Shown here: one piece after another, positions 25,657 through 35,409 of the stretch
Layout: every line of letters starts with the position of its first letter
Numbering within the stretch: position 1 is the first letter of the stretch
NCBI RefSeq assembly: GCF_003244875.1
Contig: NZ_LXXZ01000058.1
Location: forward strand, 62,001-126,000
Length of the DNA stretch: 64,000 nucleotides
Source: Stenotrophomonas sepilia
Lineage (GTDB): Bacteria > Pseudomonadota > Gammaproteobacteria > Xanthomonadales > Xanthomonadaceae
Reading direction: 5' to 3'
Translations under genes and position numbers: made by a program
The notes under the pieces: model-generated
Told to the model about the DNA's origin: nothing
What the model saw: only the letters and a program-made list of their open reading frames with translations
Databases searched by the model: none

Positions 25657-26709
25657 ATGGCACGGATGAAGTGGAAGGAAAGGGCACTGCTGGCGGTCGC
25701 GCTGGCTGCCGCAGTGGCACCGGCGCTGGCCTGCACGCGCGCGGTCTACCTGGGCGACAACGGTGATGTGATCACCGCTCGCTCCATGGACTGGAAGGTT
25801 GATGTGGCGACCAACCTCTACGTGCTGCCGCGCGGCATCGCGCGCACCGGCCAGGCCGGGCCGAAGTCGCTGGCCTGGACGGCGCGCTACGGCTCGGTGG
25901 TGGCCACCGGTTATGACGTATCGACCACCGATGGCATGAACGAGAAAGGCCTGGTGGCCAACCTGCTGTGGCTGGTCGAATCGGAGTATCCGAAGCAGCG
26001 CGGCAACAAGCCGGGCCTGGCCATCTCACTATGGGCGCAGTATGTGCTGGACAACTTCGCCACCGTAGACGAGGCGGTCGCGGCGCTGCAGCGCGAGCCG
26101 TACTCGATCGTCACCGACAAGGTGCCGGGCGAAGACCGCCAGGCCACGCTGCACCTGTCTCTGTCAGATGCCAGTGGCGACAGCGCCATCGTCGAATACA
26201 TCGGCGGTCGCCAGGTGATCCACCATGACCGGCGCTACCAGGTGATGACCAACTCACCGATCTTCGAGCAGCAGCTGGCACTCAACAGCTACTGGCAGCA
26301 GATCGGCGGCACGGTGATGCTGCCGGGCACCAACCGCTCAGCCGACCGTTTCGCGCGCGCCTCGTTCTACATCAACGCCATTCCCAAGGCGGAAGACCCG
26401 GTGGTGGCGCTGGCCAGTGTGTTCAGCGTGATCCGCAACGCCTCGGTACCGTATGGCATCACCACCCCGGGCGAACCGAATATTTCATCCACGCGCTGGC
26501 GCACCGTGGCCGACCACAAGCGGCGGTTGTACTTCTTCGAATCGGCACTGACACCGAACACCTTCTGGGTCGACCTGAACAAGGTCGATTTCGGCGGCAA
26601 GGTGCTCAAGCTCGATCTCGGTCCGGACCAGCGCAATACCTTTTCCGGCGACGCGCTGGGCCACTTCGTGCCCAGCGCACCGTTTGCGTTCCTCGGCGTC
26701 GACGGTTAG
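25657..26709 (+). CDS. Secreted linear-amide C-N hydrolase, choloylglycine hydrolase family
   Basis: A 350-residue Ntn-hydrolase. The signal peptide is MARMKWKERALLAVALAAAV followed by APALA, with cleavage exposing Cys26, the N-terminal nucleophile (sequence CTRAVYLG). Other family landmarks are ITARSMDW (Arg/Asp), DGMNEKGLVANLLW and NSPIFEQQL. Relatives are bile-salt hydrolase, penicillin V acylase and acylhomoserine-lactone acylases of the same fold. The Gram-negative group is often active on AHLs or penicillin V. AAAGGAG gives the start. Substrate unresolved. Confidence 0.88.
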   Translation: MARMKWKERALLAVALAAAVAPALACTRAVYLGDNGDVITARSMDWKVDVATNLYVLPRGIARTGQAGPKSLAWTARYGSVVATGYDVSTTDGMNEKGLVANLLWLVESEYPKQRGNKPGLAISLWAQYVLDNFATVDEAVAALQREPYSIVTDKVPGEDRQATLHLSLSDASGDSAIVEYIGGRQVIHHDRRYQVMTNSPIFEQQLALNSYWQQIGGTVMLPGTNRSADRFARASFYINAIPKAEDPVVALASVFSVIRNASVPYGITTPGEPNISSTRWRTVADHKRRLYFFESALTPNTFWVDLNKVDFGGKVLKLDLGPDQRNTFSGDALGHFVPSAPFAFLGVDG

Positions 26710-27485
26710 TTCGACGCCTGGCTGGAAGCCGGATAGACCGCCTGGATCGTGCAGCCGCCGCGGGTGTACTGCGGCAGCGGCGCCAGCGCGTCGTTGCGCA
26801 GGTCACCATTCTCGAATCCGGCGGTGAGGATGCGATCGCCCGGATTGCCACAGATCAGGCCGTTCTGCATGCCGGAGTGGAAGCTCAGCTGTGGCGCACG
26901 GTCGAGCTGGCGGCAGTGGCTGCCAAGCTCCACGCGATAGTAGCGGTGACCCCCATTGCGATGCGGATTGGTCTCCACCAGCATGCCCTGCGGGTCGGAC
27001 GACCACGCGCGCACGTTGCGCGTGGCAAAGCAGTACGACGGCGAACCACCGAAACTGCGGCGGATGTCCCTGCGCTCGCGGATGGTCAGGGCGGGCAGGG
27101 TGGCCATGCGCAGGCGATCGCTGTCGCGGGCAACGCTGGCGTAGTCGCGATCCTGCACGGGGGTCACCGCGCTGATCGCGCAGCTGCGGCCATCGACCAC
27201 CACACGCTCGCTGGGGCGACCGCAGGCCCAGCCGGCGGGTGCTTCAAGTTTCAGCGTGGTGGCACCGCGGACGCCGGGACACTCTTCGCTGAAGTCGATC
27301 CGATAGGCCTGGCCCGAGGCGGCTCGCAGGGCGATTGAACGCGATGAAGCCTGCTCCACTTCCTGGACGCCGACCGCGTCCATGCAGTGCGGGGCCGGTG
27401 GCGTACGTTCCTGCGCGGAGGCCGAGGCGGTGAGCGCCAGGCCGAGGCTGGTGGCAAGCACCAGGGACAGCTGCTGATGGGTCAT
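26706..27485 (-). CDS. Secreted protein with two DUF6491-like repeats
   Basis: 259 residues with a signal peptide (about 1-24, cleaved after SASAQ). The mature protein is an internal duplication. Each unit runs YRI/V...C...L-x-x-A-P-x-L, then CG-x-P...R/D, then a GRSCAI- or GGCTI-type Cys followed by a short hydrophobic end. Paired Cys suggest disulfides in the periplasm. Function unknown. The ATG at 27485 has AGGGAG 8 nt upstream; a GTG at 27494 is less likely. Convergent with the Ntn-hydrolase gene, overlapping 4 bp. Confidence 0.75.
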   Translation of the reverse strand: MTHQQLSLVLATSLGLALTASASAQERTPPAPHCMDAVGVQEVEQASSRSIALRAASGQAYRIDFSEECPGVRGATTLKLEAPAGWACGRPSERVVVDGRSCAISAVTPVQDRDYASVARDSDRLRMATLPALTIRERRDIRRSFGGSPSYCFATRNVRAWSSDPQGMLVETNPHRNGGHRYYRVELGSHCRQLDRAPQLSFHSGMQNGLICGNPGDRILTAGFENGDLRNDALAPLPQYTRGGCTIQAVYPASSQASN

Positions 27486-27566
27486 GACCTGCACTCCCTG
27501 CGTTGGATGACGGATCGACTATAGCAGCGGTTTGCACGGCCGTTGTTACACGCGCACACTGCCCGG

Positions 27567-28262
27567 ATGGGCGCCATCTTCCATCTGCGGCACTACGGGC
27601 AGGCCACCGGCCTGGACCGCCATGACTACGCGCAGTGGGTGCTTCCGCTGCAGGGCGAACTGCAGTTCGAGATGGAAGGGCGCGGCGGCCGGCTGGACCT
27701 GCTGCAGGGGGCATTTGTGGCCGCCGGCGAAGCACATGACCAGATGGCGGACGGCCCCAATGGTTTCGTGATCGTTGATTGTCCTCCAGGCGTGCTGGAT
27801 GACGGCACGCAGGAGCATCTGTGCCGCCAGCGCTGGCTGCATCTGCCGCTGGCATTGCGTCTGCGCCTGGCCGAGGTGCAGGCAGGGCAGCCGATGCCGG
27901 CGTTGCTGCCGCAGTTGCTGCAGGCATTTGCACCGGCGGGCAGTGGGGCGCGCATGCAGGGCCTGTGCGCGGCGGTGCAGGCCGATCCCGGCCGGGCCTG
28001 GCCGGTTGCCCGGATGGCCGGATTTGTCGGTGTCAGCGAGAGCCGGTTGCACGCATTGTTCCAGCGCGAGTTCGGGCTGAGCCCGCAGGCCTGGCTCAGT
28101 GCGTGCCGCTTGCGTTGGGCCAAGCATCAGCTGCGCACCACTGCCGCGCCGATCAGCGATATCGCACTGGCTGCAGGTTATTCCGAGCAGAGCGCACTGA
28201 CCCGTGCGCTGCGCCGCGAATGTGGCCAGACCCCCGCTGCGTGGCGCAGGGGTGCCGGCTGA
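27567..28262 (+). CDS. AraC-family transcriptional regulator
   Basis: 231 residues. The N-terminal half is a cupin-like sensor (YAQWVLPLQGELQFEMEGRGG). The C-terminal AraC domain (about 130-231) has both HTHs: VARMAGFVGVSESRLHALFQREFG and ISDIALAAGYSEQSALTRALRRECG. I start it at 27567 rather than at a TTG at 27543, as the cupin begins there. It is divergent from the DUF6491-like gene across about 80 bp. Target and ligand unknown. Confidence 0.87.
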   Translation: MGAIFHLRHYGQATGLDRHDYAQWVLPLQGELQFEMEGRGGRLDLLQGAFVAAGEAHDQMADGPNGFVIVDCPPGVLDDGTQEHLCRQRWLHLPLALRLRLAEVQAGQPMPALLPQLLQAFAPAGSGARMQGLCAAVQADPGRAWPVARMAGFVGVSESRLHALFQREFGLSPQAWLSACRLRWAKHQLRTTAAPISDIALAAGYSEQSALTRALRRECGQTPAAWRRGAG

Positions 28263-28265
28263 GTT

Positions 28266-28340
28266 GTAGAGCCGAGCCGATGCTCGGCTGCCCTTGTCTG
28301 CACAACGGCGAATCGCAGCCGAGCATTGGCTCGGCTCTAC
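28266..28340. repeat. Inverted pair of SMAG GTAG repeats
   Basis: GTAG-AGCCGAGCC-GAT-GCTCGGCT on the plus strand (28266-28289) faces its mirror copy (28317-28340). The first GTAG is 3 bp after the AraC stop, so the pair may act as the transcript end. Confidence 0.88.
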
Positions 28341-28429
28341 AGAGGTGACAAGGCAGCAGCCTGGGTCAAGAGCGCCCAGCGGCCAGCGCTTACACTGCGC
28401 GGCCCGTTCCATCCCCCCGGACAACCCGA

Positions 28430-29380
28430 ATGCGCAACAACCCGATGGCCGTGGGCATCGCCAATGGCGTGGCCGCTGGCGCGCTGTGGGGCGTGGTCTT
28501 TCTCGCGCCTGCCGTGCTTCAGTCGTTCAATGCGCTGCAACTGTCCGCCGGCCGCTACCTGGTCTATGGCCTGATGGCAGTCGCCCTGCTGCTGCCGCGA
28601 TGGAAGCGGCTGGCACTGCGGCTGGGCCGTGCCGAATGGATCGGCCTGCTGTGGCTGAGCCTGGCAGGCAACCTGGTGTATTTCCTGCTGCTGGCGACCG
28701 CCGTGCAGTGGGCCGGTGGCGCTGCGGCATCGCTGATCGTCGGCCTGATACCGGTGGTGGTCACCCTCGTTGGCGTGCGCGAGCCGGGCGCTGTACCACT
28801 GAAACAGCTGCTGCCGGCACTGGGGCTGTGCGTGCTGGGGGTCGCCCTGGTGGGTTGGGAAGCGCTGATGTCCGAGCACCTGGTCACCCCGTGGCGGCAG
28901 CGCCTGATCGGGCTGCTGTGCGCGTTCGGTGCGCTGTTCTCGTGGGCGCTGTACTCGATCGGCAACAGCCGCTGGCTGGCGCGCAGGCCAGACCTGTCCA
29001 GCCATGACTGGTCGCTGCTGACCGGCGTCACCACTGGCGGCCTGGCCCTGCTGCTGGTGCCGATGGCCTTCAGCGGGCACACCGGCAGCCATACGGCGGC
29101 GCAATGGAGCGGGTTCTGGGCGATCAGCGCCGGCGTGGCAGTGGTGGCCTCGATCCTCGGCAACGCATTCTGGAACCGTGCCAGCCGCCTGCTGCCACTG
29201 ACCCTGACTGGCCAGATGATCGTGTTCGAGACCCTGTTCGCGCTGCTGTACGCCTTTGCATGGCAGCAGCGCTGGCCCTCGCTGCTGGAAGCGCTGGCAA
29301 TCGTGTTCCTGGTGGCTGGCGTGATGCTGTGCGCGCATGCCCATCGCACACCGCGGGCGATCACCGAACATGCCGGCTGA
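28430..29380 (+). CDS. EamA/DMT-family transporter
   Basis: 316 residues with ten transmembrane helices in two EamA repeats. The first is GVAAGALWGVVFLAPAVLQ...GRYLVYGLMAVALL; the second ends with LTLTGQMIVFETLFALLYAF. It follows the DMT exporter pattern; substrate unknown. It is unlike the other EamA gene at 9038 in sequence. It is monocistronic, followed by an intrinsic terminator at 29445. Confidence 0.87.
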   Translation: MRNNPMAVGIANGVAAGALWGVVFLAPAVLQSFNALQLSAGRYLVYGLMAVALLLPRWKRLALRLGRAEWIGLLWLSLAGNLVYFLLLATAVQWAGGAAASLIVGLIPVVVTLVGVREPGAVPLKQLLPALGLCVLGVALVGWEALMSEHLVTPWRQRLIGLLCAFGALFSWALYSIGNSRWLARRPDLSSHDWSLLTGVTTGGLALLLVPMAFSGHTGSHTAAQWSGFWAISAGVAVVASILGNAFWNRASRLLPLTLTGQMIVFETLFALLYAFAWQQRWPSLLEALAIVFLVAGVMLCAHAHRTPRAITEHAG

Positions 29381-29444
29381 ATGCAGTCGTCAAGCGTGCT
29401 GATGCCGGCTTTGTCTCAGTTGCAACCAAATGTAGGCGCGTTGG

Positions 29445-29469
29445 CCGATGATCGCCGCATCGGTTTTTT
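29445..29469 (+). terminator. Intrinsic terminator after the EamA gene
   Basis: Perfect 6-bp stem CCGATG/CATCGG with a 7-nt loop followed by six T. It separates the EamA unit from the thr leader promoter. Confidence 0.8.
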
Positions 29470-29481
29470 GCATCGCAGCAC

Positions 29482-29511
29482 TTGACACCGGCCGGGCGCA
29501 CGGTGTTTTCT
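29482..29511 (+). promoter_or_regulatory. Candidate promoter of the thr operon
   Basis: A consensus -35 TTGACA (29482-29487) is followed after 18 bp by a weak -10 TTTTCT (29506-29511). Transcription would start near 29518, at or next to the leader ATG at 29519, so the message may be leaderless. The -10 is poor, so the exact start is uncertain. Confidence 0.5.
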
Positions 29512-29518
29512 GTGCGCC

Positions 29519-29656
29519 ATGGTCCTTGATGCCGCCCACGCCAGCCTGATCGCCCCCGCCATTGCGGGCCGTTCGACTGCGCCGGTCGCGACCATCACCA
29601 CCATTACCACCACCACCGCCACCACTGCCCTGGTGCGGCCCGTCGTCTTCGTGTAA
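29519..29656 (+). CDS. thrL: Threonine operon leader peptide
   Basis: A 45-codon ORF with a run of regulatory residues at positions 25-36, TITTITTTTATT: nine Thr and two Ile codons. These are the end products that control thrABC in enteric bacteria. It ends 84 bp before thrA. It has no ribosome site, consistent with a leaderless message from the promoter just upstream. The Thr/Ile run is directly followed by a segment that can pair with the downstream stem (see next entry). The reading is firm; function is by analogy with E. coli thrL. Confidence 0.88.
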   Translation: MVLDAAHASLIAPAIAGRSTAPVATITTITTTTATTALVRPVVFV

Positions 29657-29737
29657 CTCCCGAAAACCACGGCCCCGCACCCTACAGGTGGCGGGGAAAC
29701 TCGACACCTGCATGCGACGGGGCCTCCTACCGAGGTC
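29632..29737 (+). promoter_or_regulatory. Attenuator-like alternative RNA structures ahead of thrA
   Basis: Segment 2, GGTGCGG (29632-29638, just after the Thr codons), pairs perfectly with segment 3, CCGCACC (29675-29681). Segment 3 with its 5' neighbours (CCCCGCACC, 29673-29681) can instead pair with segment 4, GGTGGCGGGG (29687-29696, one bulge). The 3:4 hairpin has no U tract. In addition GGCCCCG (29671-29677) matches CGGGGCC (29718-29724), and GGCCTC (29721-29726) can mask the thrA ribosome site GAGGTC (29732-29737). Control could therefore be transcriptional, translational or both. Confidence 0.65.
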
Positions 29738-29740
29738 TGC

Positions 29741-32245
29741 ATGTCTCCCCACGCCCCCGCTCATTCCGTTGCCCCGGCCGACCTGGCTGCCGCGTTCACC
29801 GTCGTGCACAAGTTCGGCGGCACCTCGGTGGCCGATGCCGAACGCTATCGCCATGTGGGCGGCCTGTTGCTGGCCCGTCCCGAATCGCTGCAGGTCACTG
29901 TCGTCTCGGCGATGAAGGGCGTCACCGACGCGCTGATCGAACTGGCCCAGCTGGCGGCCAAGGGCGATGGAGGCTGGCGTGAGGCCTGGCATGCCCTGCG
30001 CGCACGCCATCGCGGCGCTGCCGTGGCGCTGCTGGGCGAGCAGGTGGGCGAGACGGTCGAATGGATCGACGCCCGCTTCGATCAGCTGGCCGAAGTGCTG
30101 GCCGCGCTGGAAGTGATCGGCGAGCTGCCGCGCGAGGTGCTGGACCGTGTGCAGGGCTTGGGCGAAGTGTTTTCCGCACAGCTGCTCGGCACGCATCTGC
30201 GCGCGCTGGGCGAAGACTGCGCGGTACTCGACGCGCGCGATGTGCTGGTGGTCGGGCATGGCGAACTCGGCGTGGATGTCGACTGGGAAGCCAGTGCCGA
30301 CCGCCTGGCCAAGTGGCGCCTGCAGCATCCGCAGTCGCGCCTGGTTGCCACCGGATTCGTCGCACGCGATCGCGATGACCGCATCACCACCCTCGGTCGC
30401 AACGGCAGCGACTATTCCGGTGCGATCTTTGCCGCGCTGTTCAACGCTGACGAGCTGCACATCTGGACCGATGTCGATGGCGTGCTGTCGGCGGACCCAC
30501 GGCTGGTGCCCGAGGCGGTGCAGCTGGAAGCGCTGAGCTACGACGAGGCCTGCGAACTGGCGTACTTCGGCGCCAAGGTGGTGCATCCGCAGACGATGTC
30601 GCCGGCGATCCGACTCGGCCTGCCGATCTTCATCCGCAATACGTTCCAGCCGGCGCATCCGGGTACGCGGATCAGCGCCGAGCGCTCGCCGCGCGGGCCG
30701 GTGAAGGGCCTGACCCTGAGTCCCGGGCTGGCGCTGCTGAACCTGGAGGGCACTGGCCTGATCGGCGTGCCGGGTACCGCCGAGCGTGTGTTTGCCGCCC
30801 TGCGCCAGGCGCAGGTCTCTGTGGTGATGATCTCGCAGGGTTCCTCGGAACATTCGATCTGCTGCGTGGTGCGCGCCGCCGAAGCTGCGCGCGGCCGCGA
30901 GGCACTGCTGCACGCATTTGCGCACGAGCTGTCAGCGGGACAGGTGCAGCGCGTGCAGGTCAGTGAGGGCGTCAGCGTACTGGCTGCGGTCGGTGACGGC
31001 ATGGCCGGGCAGCCAGGTGTGGCGGCGCGCCTGTTCGAGGCACTGGGGCGTGCGCAGGTGAACATCCTGGCGATCGCGCAGGGCTCGTCCGAACGCAACA
31101 TCTCGGTCGCCGTGGATAGTGCCGATGCCACCCGTGCGTTGCGCGCGGCGCATGCAGGCTTCTGGCTGTCGCCGCAGACCTTCGCGGTCGGTGTGATCGG
31201 GCCCGGCAACGTTGGCGCCGCACTGCTGGACCAGTTGCTGGCCGCGCGCCCGCAGCTGCTGGCCAAGGCCAATGTGGATCTTCGCCTGCGTGCGCTGGCC
31301 TCGCGTTCGCGCATGCGCCTGGAAGTGGACGGCCTGCATGCGGACTGGCGCGAGGCCCTGCGGGACGCGGGTGAATCCAGCGATCTTGATCGTTTCACCG
31401 AGCACCTGCTGGCTGCGCACCTGCCGCATGCGGTGGTGATCGACTGCAGTGGCAGTGCCGAGGTGGCCGAGCGCTACGAGGGCTGGCTGGCGGCAGGCAT
31501 CCATGTGGTCACCCCTAACAAACAGGCGGGTGCCGGGCCGCTGCCGCGCTACCAGCGCATCCGCGCCGCCGCAGCGGCCAGTGGTGCGCGCTTCCGCTAC
31601 GAGGCCACGGTGGGCGCGGGCCTGCCGGTGATCACCACGCTGCGCGATCTGGTCGATACGGGTGACGAGGTGCTGGCCATCGAGGGCATCTTCTCCGGCA
31701 CGCTGGCCTGGCTGTTCAACCGCTTCGATGGCAGCCAGCCGTTCTCGCAGCTGGTCGCGCAGGCGCGGTCGATGGGCTATACCGAGCCGGATCCGCGCGA
31801 TGATCTGTCCGGTGTGGACGTGGCACGCAAGCTGGTGATCCTTGCACGCGAGGCCGGCCACGCGCTCAGCCTGGAACAGGTACAGGTGGAAAGCCTGGTG
31901 CCGGCACTGCTGCGCGACGGCAGCGTGGATGACTTCATGGCACGGCTGGGCGAGTCCGACGCTAGCCTGCTGCAGCGCCTGCAGGATGCACGGGCGCGTG
32001 GCGCGGTGCTGCGCTACGTGGCACGGCTGGGCACCGACGGCGCCTCGGTGGGCCTGCAGGAACTGCCGGCCGACCATGCCTTCGCCAACCTGCGGCTGAC
32101 CGACAACGTGGTGCAGTTCCGTACCCGCCGCTACTGCGACAACCCGCTGGTGGTGCAGGGACCGGGCGCTGGACCGGAAGTGACGGCGGCGGGCGTGTTC
32201 GCCGACCTGCTGCGGGTAGCCGCTGGCGAGGGAGCACGCCTGTGA
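29741..32245 (+). CDS. thrA: Bifunctional aspartate kinase / homoserine dehydrogenase I
   Basis: An 834-residue fusion for the first and third steps of threonine synthesis. The kinase domain (about 20-300) opens with [14 protein letters not shown] and has the catalytic region [16 protein letters not shown]. Two ACT units follow (about 325-465; [34 protein letters not shown]) for threonine feedback. The homoserine dehydrogenase domain begins at [17 protein letters not shown] (about 485) with TPNKQAGAG and [16 protein letters not shown] sits 5 nt before the ATG. It overlaps thrB by 4 bp. Confidence 0.97.
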   Translation: MSPHAPAHSVAPADLAAAFTVVHKFGGTSVADAERYRHVGGLLLARPESLQVTVVSAMKGVTDALIELAQLAAKGDGGWREAWHALRARHRGAAVALLGEQVGETVEWIDARFDQLAEVLAALEVIGELPREVLDRVQGLGEVFSAQLLGTHLRALGEDCAVLDARDVLVVGHGELGVDVDWEASADRLAKWRLQHPQSRLVATGFVARDRDDRITTLGRNGSDYSGAIFAALFNADELHIWTDVDGVLSADPRLVPEAVQLEALSYDEACELAYFGAKVVHPQTMSPAIRLGLPIFIRNTFQPAHPGTRISAERSPRGPVKGLTLSPGLALLNLEGTGLIGVPGTAERVFAALRQAQVSVVMISQGSSEHSICCVVRAAEAARGREALLHAFAHELSAGQVQRVQVSEGVSVLAAVGDGMAGQPGVAARLFEALGRAQVNILAIAQGSSERNISVAVDSADATRALRAAHAGFWLSPQTFAVGVIGPGNVGAALLDQLLAARPQLLAKANVDLRLRALASRSRMRLEVDGLHADWREALRDAGESSDLDRFTEHLLAAHLPHAVVIDCSGSAEVAERYEGWLAAGIHVVTPNKQAGAGPLPRYQRIRAAAAASGARFRYEATVGAGLPVITTLRDLVDTGDEVLAIEGIFSGTLAWLFNRFDGSQPFSQLVAQARSMGYTEPDPRDDLSGVDVARKLVILAREAGHALSLEQVQVESLVPALLRDGSVDDFMARLGESDASLLQRLQDARARGAVLRYVARLGTDGASVGLQELPADHAFANLRLTDNVVQFRTRRYCDNPLVVQGPGAGPEVTAAGVFADLLRVAAGEGARL

Positions 32246-33156
32246 TCGCACGTGCATTTGCGCCCGCCTCGGTGGCCAATGTGGCGGTGGGCTTCGACAT
32301 ACTGGGGCATGCCATTGCAGGCGTTGGCGATACGGTGAGCGTGCGGCGTATCGATGAGCCGGTGGTGCGCATCGAGGCGATCCGCGGCAGTGCGGTCGAA
32401 CTGCCGCTGGAGGCGGCCGGAAACACGGCAGGTGCGGCGTTGATGTCGCTGCGCGCAGGGCTGGGCCTGCACTTCGGCTTCGCGGTGGAGATCGACAAGG
32501 GCATTCCATTCGGCTCCGGCATGGGGGGCTCGGCAGCCTCGTCCGTCGCTGCGCTGGTTGCTGCCAATGCATTGCTGGATGCGCCGCTCTCGCGCGAGGC
32601 GCTGTACCCGTTTGCACTGGATGGCGAGGCCGTGGCCAGTGGGGGCCGCCATGGTGACAACGTGGGGCCGCTGCTGCTCGGCGGGCTGGCGTTGTGCACG
32701 GCTGACCGCCTGCTGACGATCCCTGTGCCAGCCAGTTGGCACAGCCTGCTGGTGCACCCGCACGCGGTGCTGGAAACCCGTCTGGCACGCCAGGCGCTGC
32801 AAGGCAGCTATGCGCTGGGTGAATTCGTGGCGCAGAGTGCGAATCTTGCGCTGGTGCTCAGCGGCTGCCATCGCAGCGACGCGGCGCTGGTGCGCGCTGG
32901 CCTGCGCGATGTGCTGGTGGAGCCGCGACGGGCGGGTCTGATCGGCGGCTTCGAGATGGCTCGCGATGCGGCGTTGTCAGCCCGTGCAATGGGCGCGGGC
33001 ATCTCCGGTGCCGGCCCCAGCGTATTCGCCTGGTTCGAAGATGCCGACCAGGCCCACGCTGCCGCGGCGCCGGTGCAGGCCGCATTCGCTGCTGCCGGCT
33101 TCGACAGCGATGCCTGGGTGTCGCCGCTGGATGCGCCGGGAGCCCGGCTGTGCTGA
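32242..33156 (+). CDS. thrB: Homoserine kinase
   Basis: A 304-residue GHMP-family kinase that phosphorylates homoserine using ATP. It shows [20 protein letters not shown] at the N-terminus, the ATP loop [17 protein letters not shown] (about 90-106) and the C-terminal [14 protein letters not shown]. It starts with GTG overlapping the thrA stop (GTGA), so it is coupled to thrA. Intermediate channels to thrC. Confidence 0.97.
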   Translation: MIARAFAPASVANVAVGFDILGHAIAGVGDTVSVRRIDEPVVRIEAIRGSAVELPLEAAGNTAGAALMSLRAGLGLHFGFAVEIDKGIPFGSGMGGSAASSVAALVAANALLDAPLSREALYPFALDGEAVASGGRHGDNVGPLLLGGLALCTADRLLTIPVPASWHSLLVHPHAVLETRLARQALQGSYALGEFVAQSANLALVLSGCHRSDAALVRAGLRDVLVEPRRAGLIGGFEMARDAALSARAMGAGISGAGPSVFAWFEDADQAHAAAAPVQAAFAAAGFDSDAWVSPLDAPGARLC

Positions 33157-33185
33157 ATCCTTCTCCCTCTTTGGATACTGAACCC

Positions 33186-34472
33186 ATGCAATTCGTTTCG
33201 ACCCGCGGCCGGTCCCCGGCCGTTGGCCTCAGCGCGGCCATCGCTGCAGGCTTGGCACCCGATGGTGGCCTGTACGTGCCCCAGGCACTGCCGGCGCCAC
33301 GTGAGCTGGAAGCCGGTGCGACCCTGGCCGATACCGCTGCAGACCTGCTGGCACCGTTCTTCGCCGGGGATGCGCTGGAGGCCGCATTACCGTCGATCTG
33401 CCGCGAGGCGTTCGACTTCCCGGTGCCGCTGCGCGCGCTCGGTGACGGTGACCACGTGCTGGAACTGTTCCATGGACCGACGGCGGCGTTCAAGGACATT
33501 GGTGCGCGTTTCCTGGCCGGTACGCTGTCGCGGCTGCAGGCCGGCAAGGACCGCGAACTGACCATCGTCGTCGCCACCTCTGGCGATACCGGCGCCGCCG
33601 TTGCCGCGGCCTTCCATCGCCAGCCAGGCGTACGCGTGGTGGTGCTGTATCCGGATGGCCGCGTGTCACCGCGCCAGGCGCACCAGCTCGGCTGCTTCGG
33701 TGACAACATCCAGGCGCTGTGCGTGGCCGGTGCCTTCGACGACTGCCAGGCCATGGTCAAGCAGGCGCTGGCCGACCGCGAACTGCAGGCACAGGTGCCG
33801 CTGAGCTCGGCCAACAGCATCAGCCTCGGTCGCCTGCTGCCGCAGATGAGTTACTACGCACATACGGCACTGAGCCACTACGCGTTGCATCGTCGCCGGC
33901 TCAACCTGGTGGTACCGACCGGCAACCTGGGCAACGCAATGGCCGCAGTGCTGGCGCGCGCGCTGGGCGTGCCGATCGGACAGATCGTGCTGGCCACCAA
34001 TGCCAACGCCGTATTGCCGGCGTACTTCAACGGTGGCGAGTACCACCCGCAGGCCAGCGTGGCGACCGTGGCCAATGCCATGGATGTGGGGGCGCCCAGC
34101 AACTTCGAGCGCCTGCGCTGGCTCTACCAGGGTGACGATGCCGAACTGCGTGCTGCCTTCCGGGCGTTTGCGGTGGATGACGTGACCATCCGGGCCACCA
34201 TTGCCGCCGCGCATGCCAGCAGGGGCGAGCTGTTCTGCCCGCATACGGCTACGGCGGTGAAGGTGCTGCAGGACCTGCGCGCCCGTGGTGCCAAGGGCGA
34301 CTGGGCGGTGGTGGCCACCGCGCATCCGGCCAAGTTCGAGGCCGTGGTCGAGCCGTTGATCGGCGAACCTGTGGCCGTGCCGCCGGCATTGGATGCGTTG
34401 TTGCAACGGGCGGCGCACGCCGAACCGTTGGCCGCCGATTACGCGGCGTTGCGCGAGGTGTTGTTGCGTTGA
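33186..34472 (+). CDS. thrC: Threonine synthase
   Basis: A 428-residue PLP enzyme that converts O-phosphohomoserine to threonine. The PLP Lys is in GPTAAFKDIGARF (about 100-112). The phosphate-binding SGDTGAAVAAAF and the SANSISLGRLLPQ region are also typical of this family. I start at ATG 33186 (MQFVSTRG, the conserved N-terminus) rather than a GTG at 33150 that overlaps thrB. It is the last gene of the thr operon and is followed by a strong inverted repeat. Confidence 0.96.
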   Translation: MQFVSTRGRSPAVGLSAAIAAGLAPDGGLYVPQALPAPRELEAGATLADTAADLLAPFFAGDALEAALPSICREAFDFPVPLRALGDGDHVLELFHGPTAAFKDIGARFLAGTLSRLQAGKDRELTIVVATSGDTGAAVAAAFHRQPGVRVVVLYPDGRVSPRQAHQLGCFGDNIQALCVAGAFDDCQAMVKQALADRELQAQVPLSSANSISLGRLLPQMSYYAHTALSHYALHRRRLNLVVPTGNLGNAMAAVLARALGVPIGQIVLATNANAVLPAYFNGGEYHPQASVATVANAMDVGAPSNFERLRWLYQGDDAELRAAFRAFAVDDVTIRATIAAAHASRGELFCPHTATAVKVLQDLRARGAKGDWAVVATAHPAKFEAVVEPLIGEPVAVPPALDALLQRAAHAEPLAADYAALREVLLR

Positions 34473-34484
34473 TCGGAGATGGAT

Positions 34485-34513
34485 GGGATTGCCGGCCGCT
34501 GGCCGGCAATCCC
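34485..34513. terminator. Perfect inverted repeat between convergent thrC and the FNR gene
   Basis: 13-bp arms GGGATTGCCGGCC / GGCCGGCAATCCC around GCT. No T run on either strand, so it may be a bidirectional stop or 3'-end stabiliser. The TGCCGGCC-GCT-GGCCGGCA core is shared with the GTAG repeats at 44669 and 59968. Confidence 0.65.
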
Positions 34514-34529
34514 AGCAACCGCAGTGCGG

Positions 34530-35282
34530 TCAGATCAACCCTTCACCGGCCAGCGTGCGCAGCCCGTCCTCGTCGAGGATCTCCACTACGTTCAGGTGGG
34601 GCAGGGCAATCAGCCCTTGCTGGCGCAGCTTGGTGAAGGTGCGGCTGACCGTTTCCATGGTCAGGCCCAGATGGTCGGCGATGTCGCCTCGGCCCATCGG
34701 CAGCGACACGCGCAGGCCGTCGCCGCCCAGCCTGGCTTCACGCGCGGCCAGGCGCAGCAGGAAATCAGCCAGCTTCTCGGCCGGCTGCAGGCGTGCCAGC
34801 GCCAGTGCAGCGTCCTGCGCGGCATCCAGTTCCTGGCAGGCACGCTGCAGCAGCTTGCGCTCCAGGTGCGGGAAGCGGCTGCGGAGCGCCTTCATCTGTG
34901 GCAGCGCGACGCGGCAGACACGGCTGTCGGCGATGGCTTCGATGTCGTAGCGGTGATGGTCGCTGCCGCTCAGGCCCAGGTAGTCGCCGGGCAGCACGAA
35001 GCCGTTGATCTGGCGGCGGCCGTCGGCCAGGGTGCGTACCAGGCGCAGTGCGCCGGCAGTCAATGTATAGACATGGTCGCGTTCTTCACCCGTGCGGGCC
35101 AGCGTGCTGCCCATGCTGACCTGCTGCGAAACGGTGACCTGTTCCAGCGCCTGCACTTCATCGGGCGACAGCGCCGAGCACACCGCAAGGTGGCGAACCG
35201 AGCAGTGCAGGCAGTCCAGCGTGGTGCAGGACGGCGAGGCGGGATCGTTGGTGGCGGGCGGAGCGCCGGAAGGCCGTGACAT
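34530..35282 (-). CDS. FNR-type (Crp/Fnr family) transcriptional regulator
   Basis: 250 residues. N-terminal Cys24-X2-Cys27-X7-Cys35 plus central Cys123 form the ligand set expected for an oxygen-labile [4Fe-4S] cluster. A cyclic-nucleotide-like beta-roll (about 40-150) is followed by the dimer helix and an HTH with [21 protein letters not shown]. The E-T-V-S-R recognition residues match FNR, predicting TTGAT-N4-ATCAA targets. An extra Cys19 is also present. Divergent from hisS. Probable role: switching to low-oxygen metabolism. Confidence 0.88.
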   Translation of the reverse strand: MSRPSGAPPATNDPASPSCTTLDCLHCSVRHLAVCSALSPDEVQALEQVTVSQQVSMGSTLARTGEERDHVYTLTAGALRLVRTLADGRRQINGFVLPGDYLGLSGSDHHRYDIEAIADSRVCRVALPQMKALRSRFPHLERKLLQRACQELDAAQDAALALARLQPAEKLADFLLRLAAREARLGGDGLRVSLPMGRGDIADHLGLTMETVSRTFTKLRQQGLIALPHLNVVEILDEDGLRTLAGEGLI

Positions 35283-35409
35283 GTTGCGGGGGCGTATCGC
35301 GGGCGGGGGAGGGCCTTATGATACTTCAAGCGGCCGTTCGACCCTGCCCGAGGCGGGGGCGCTAGAATGTCGCCCCCTCCCACGTCCCGTTCCAGCAGGA
35401 GTTCCGCCC

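Noticed and set aside
29562-29915. A proline-rich frame over the thr leader
   Set aside because: It is the frame shifted by one from the Thr codon run (ACC read as CCA/CAC), and the leader frame has the regulatory codon pattern.
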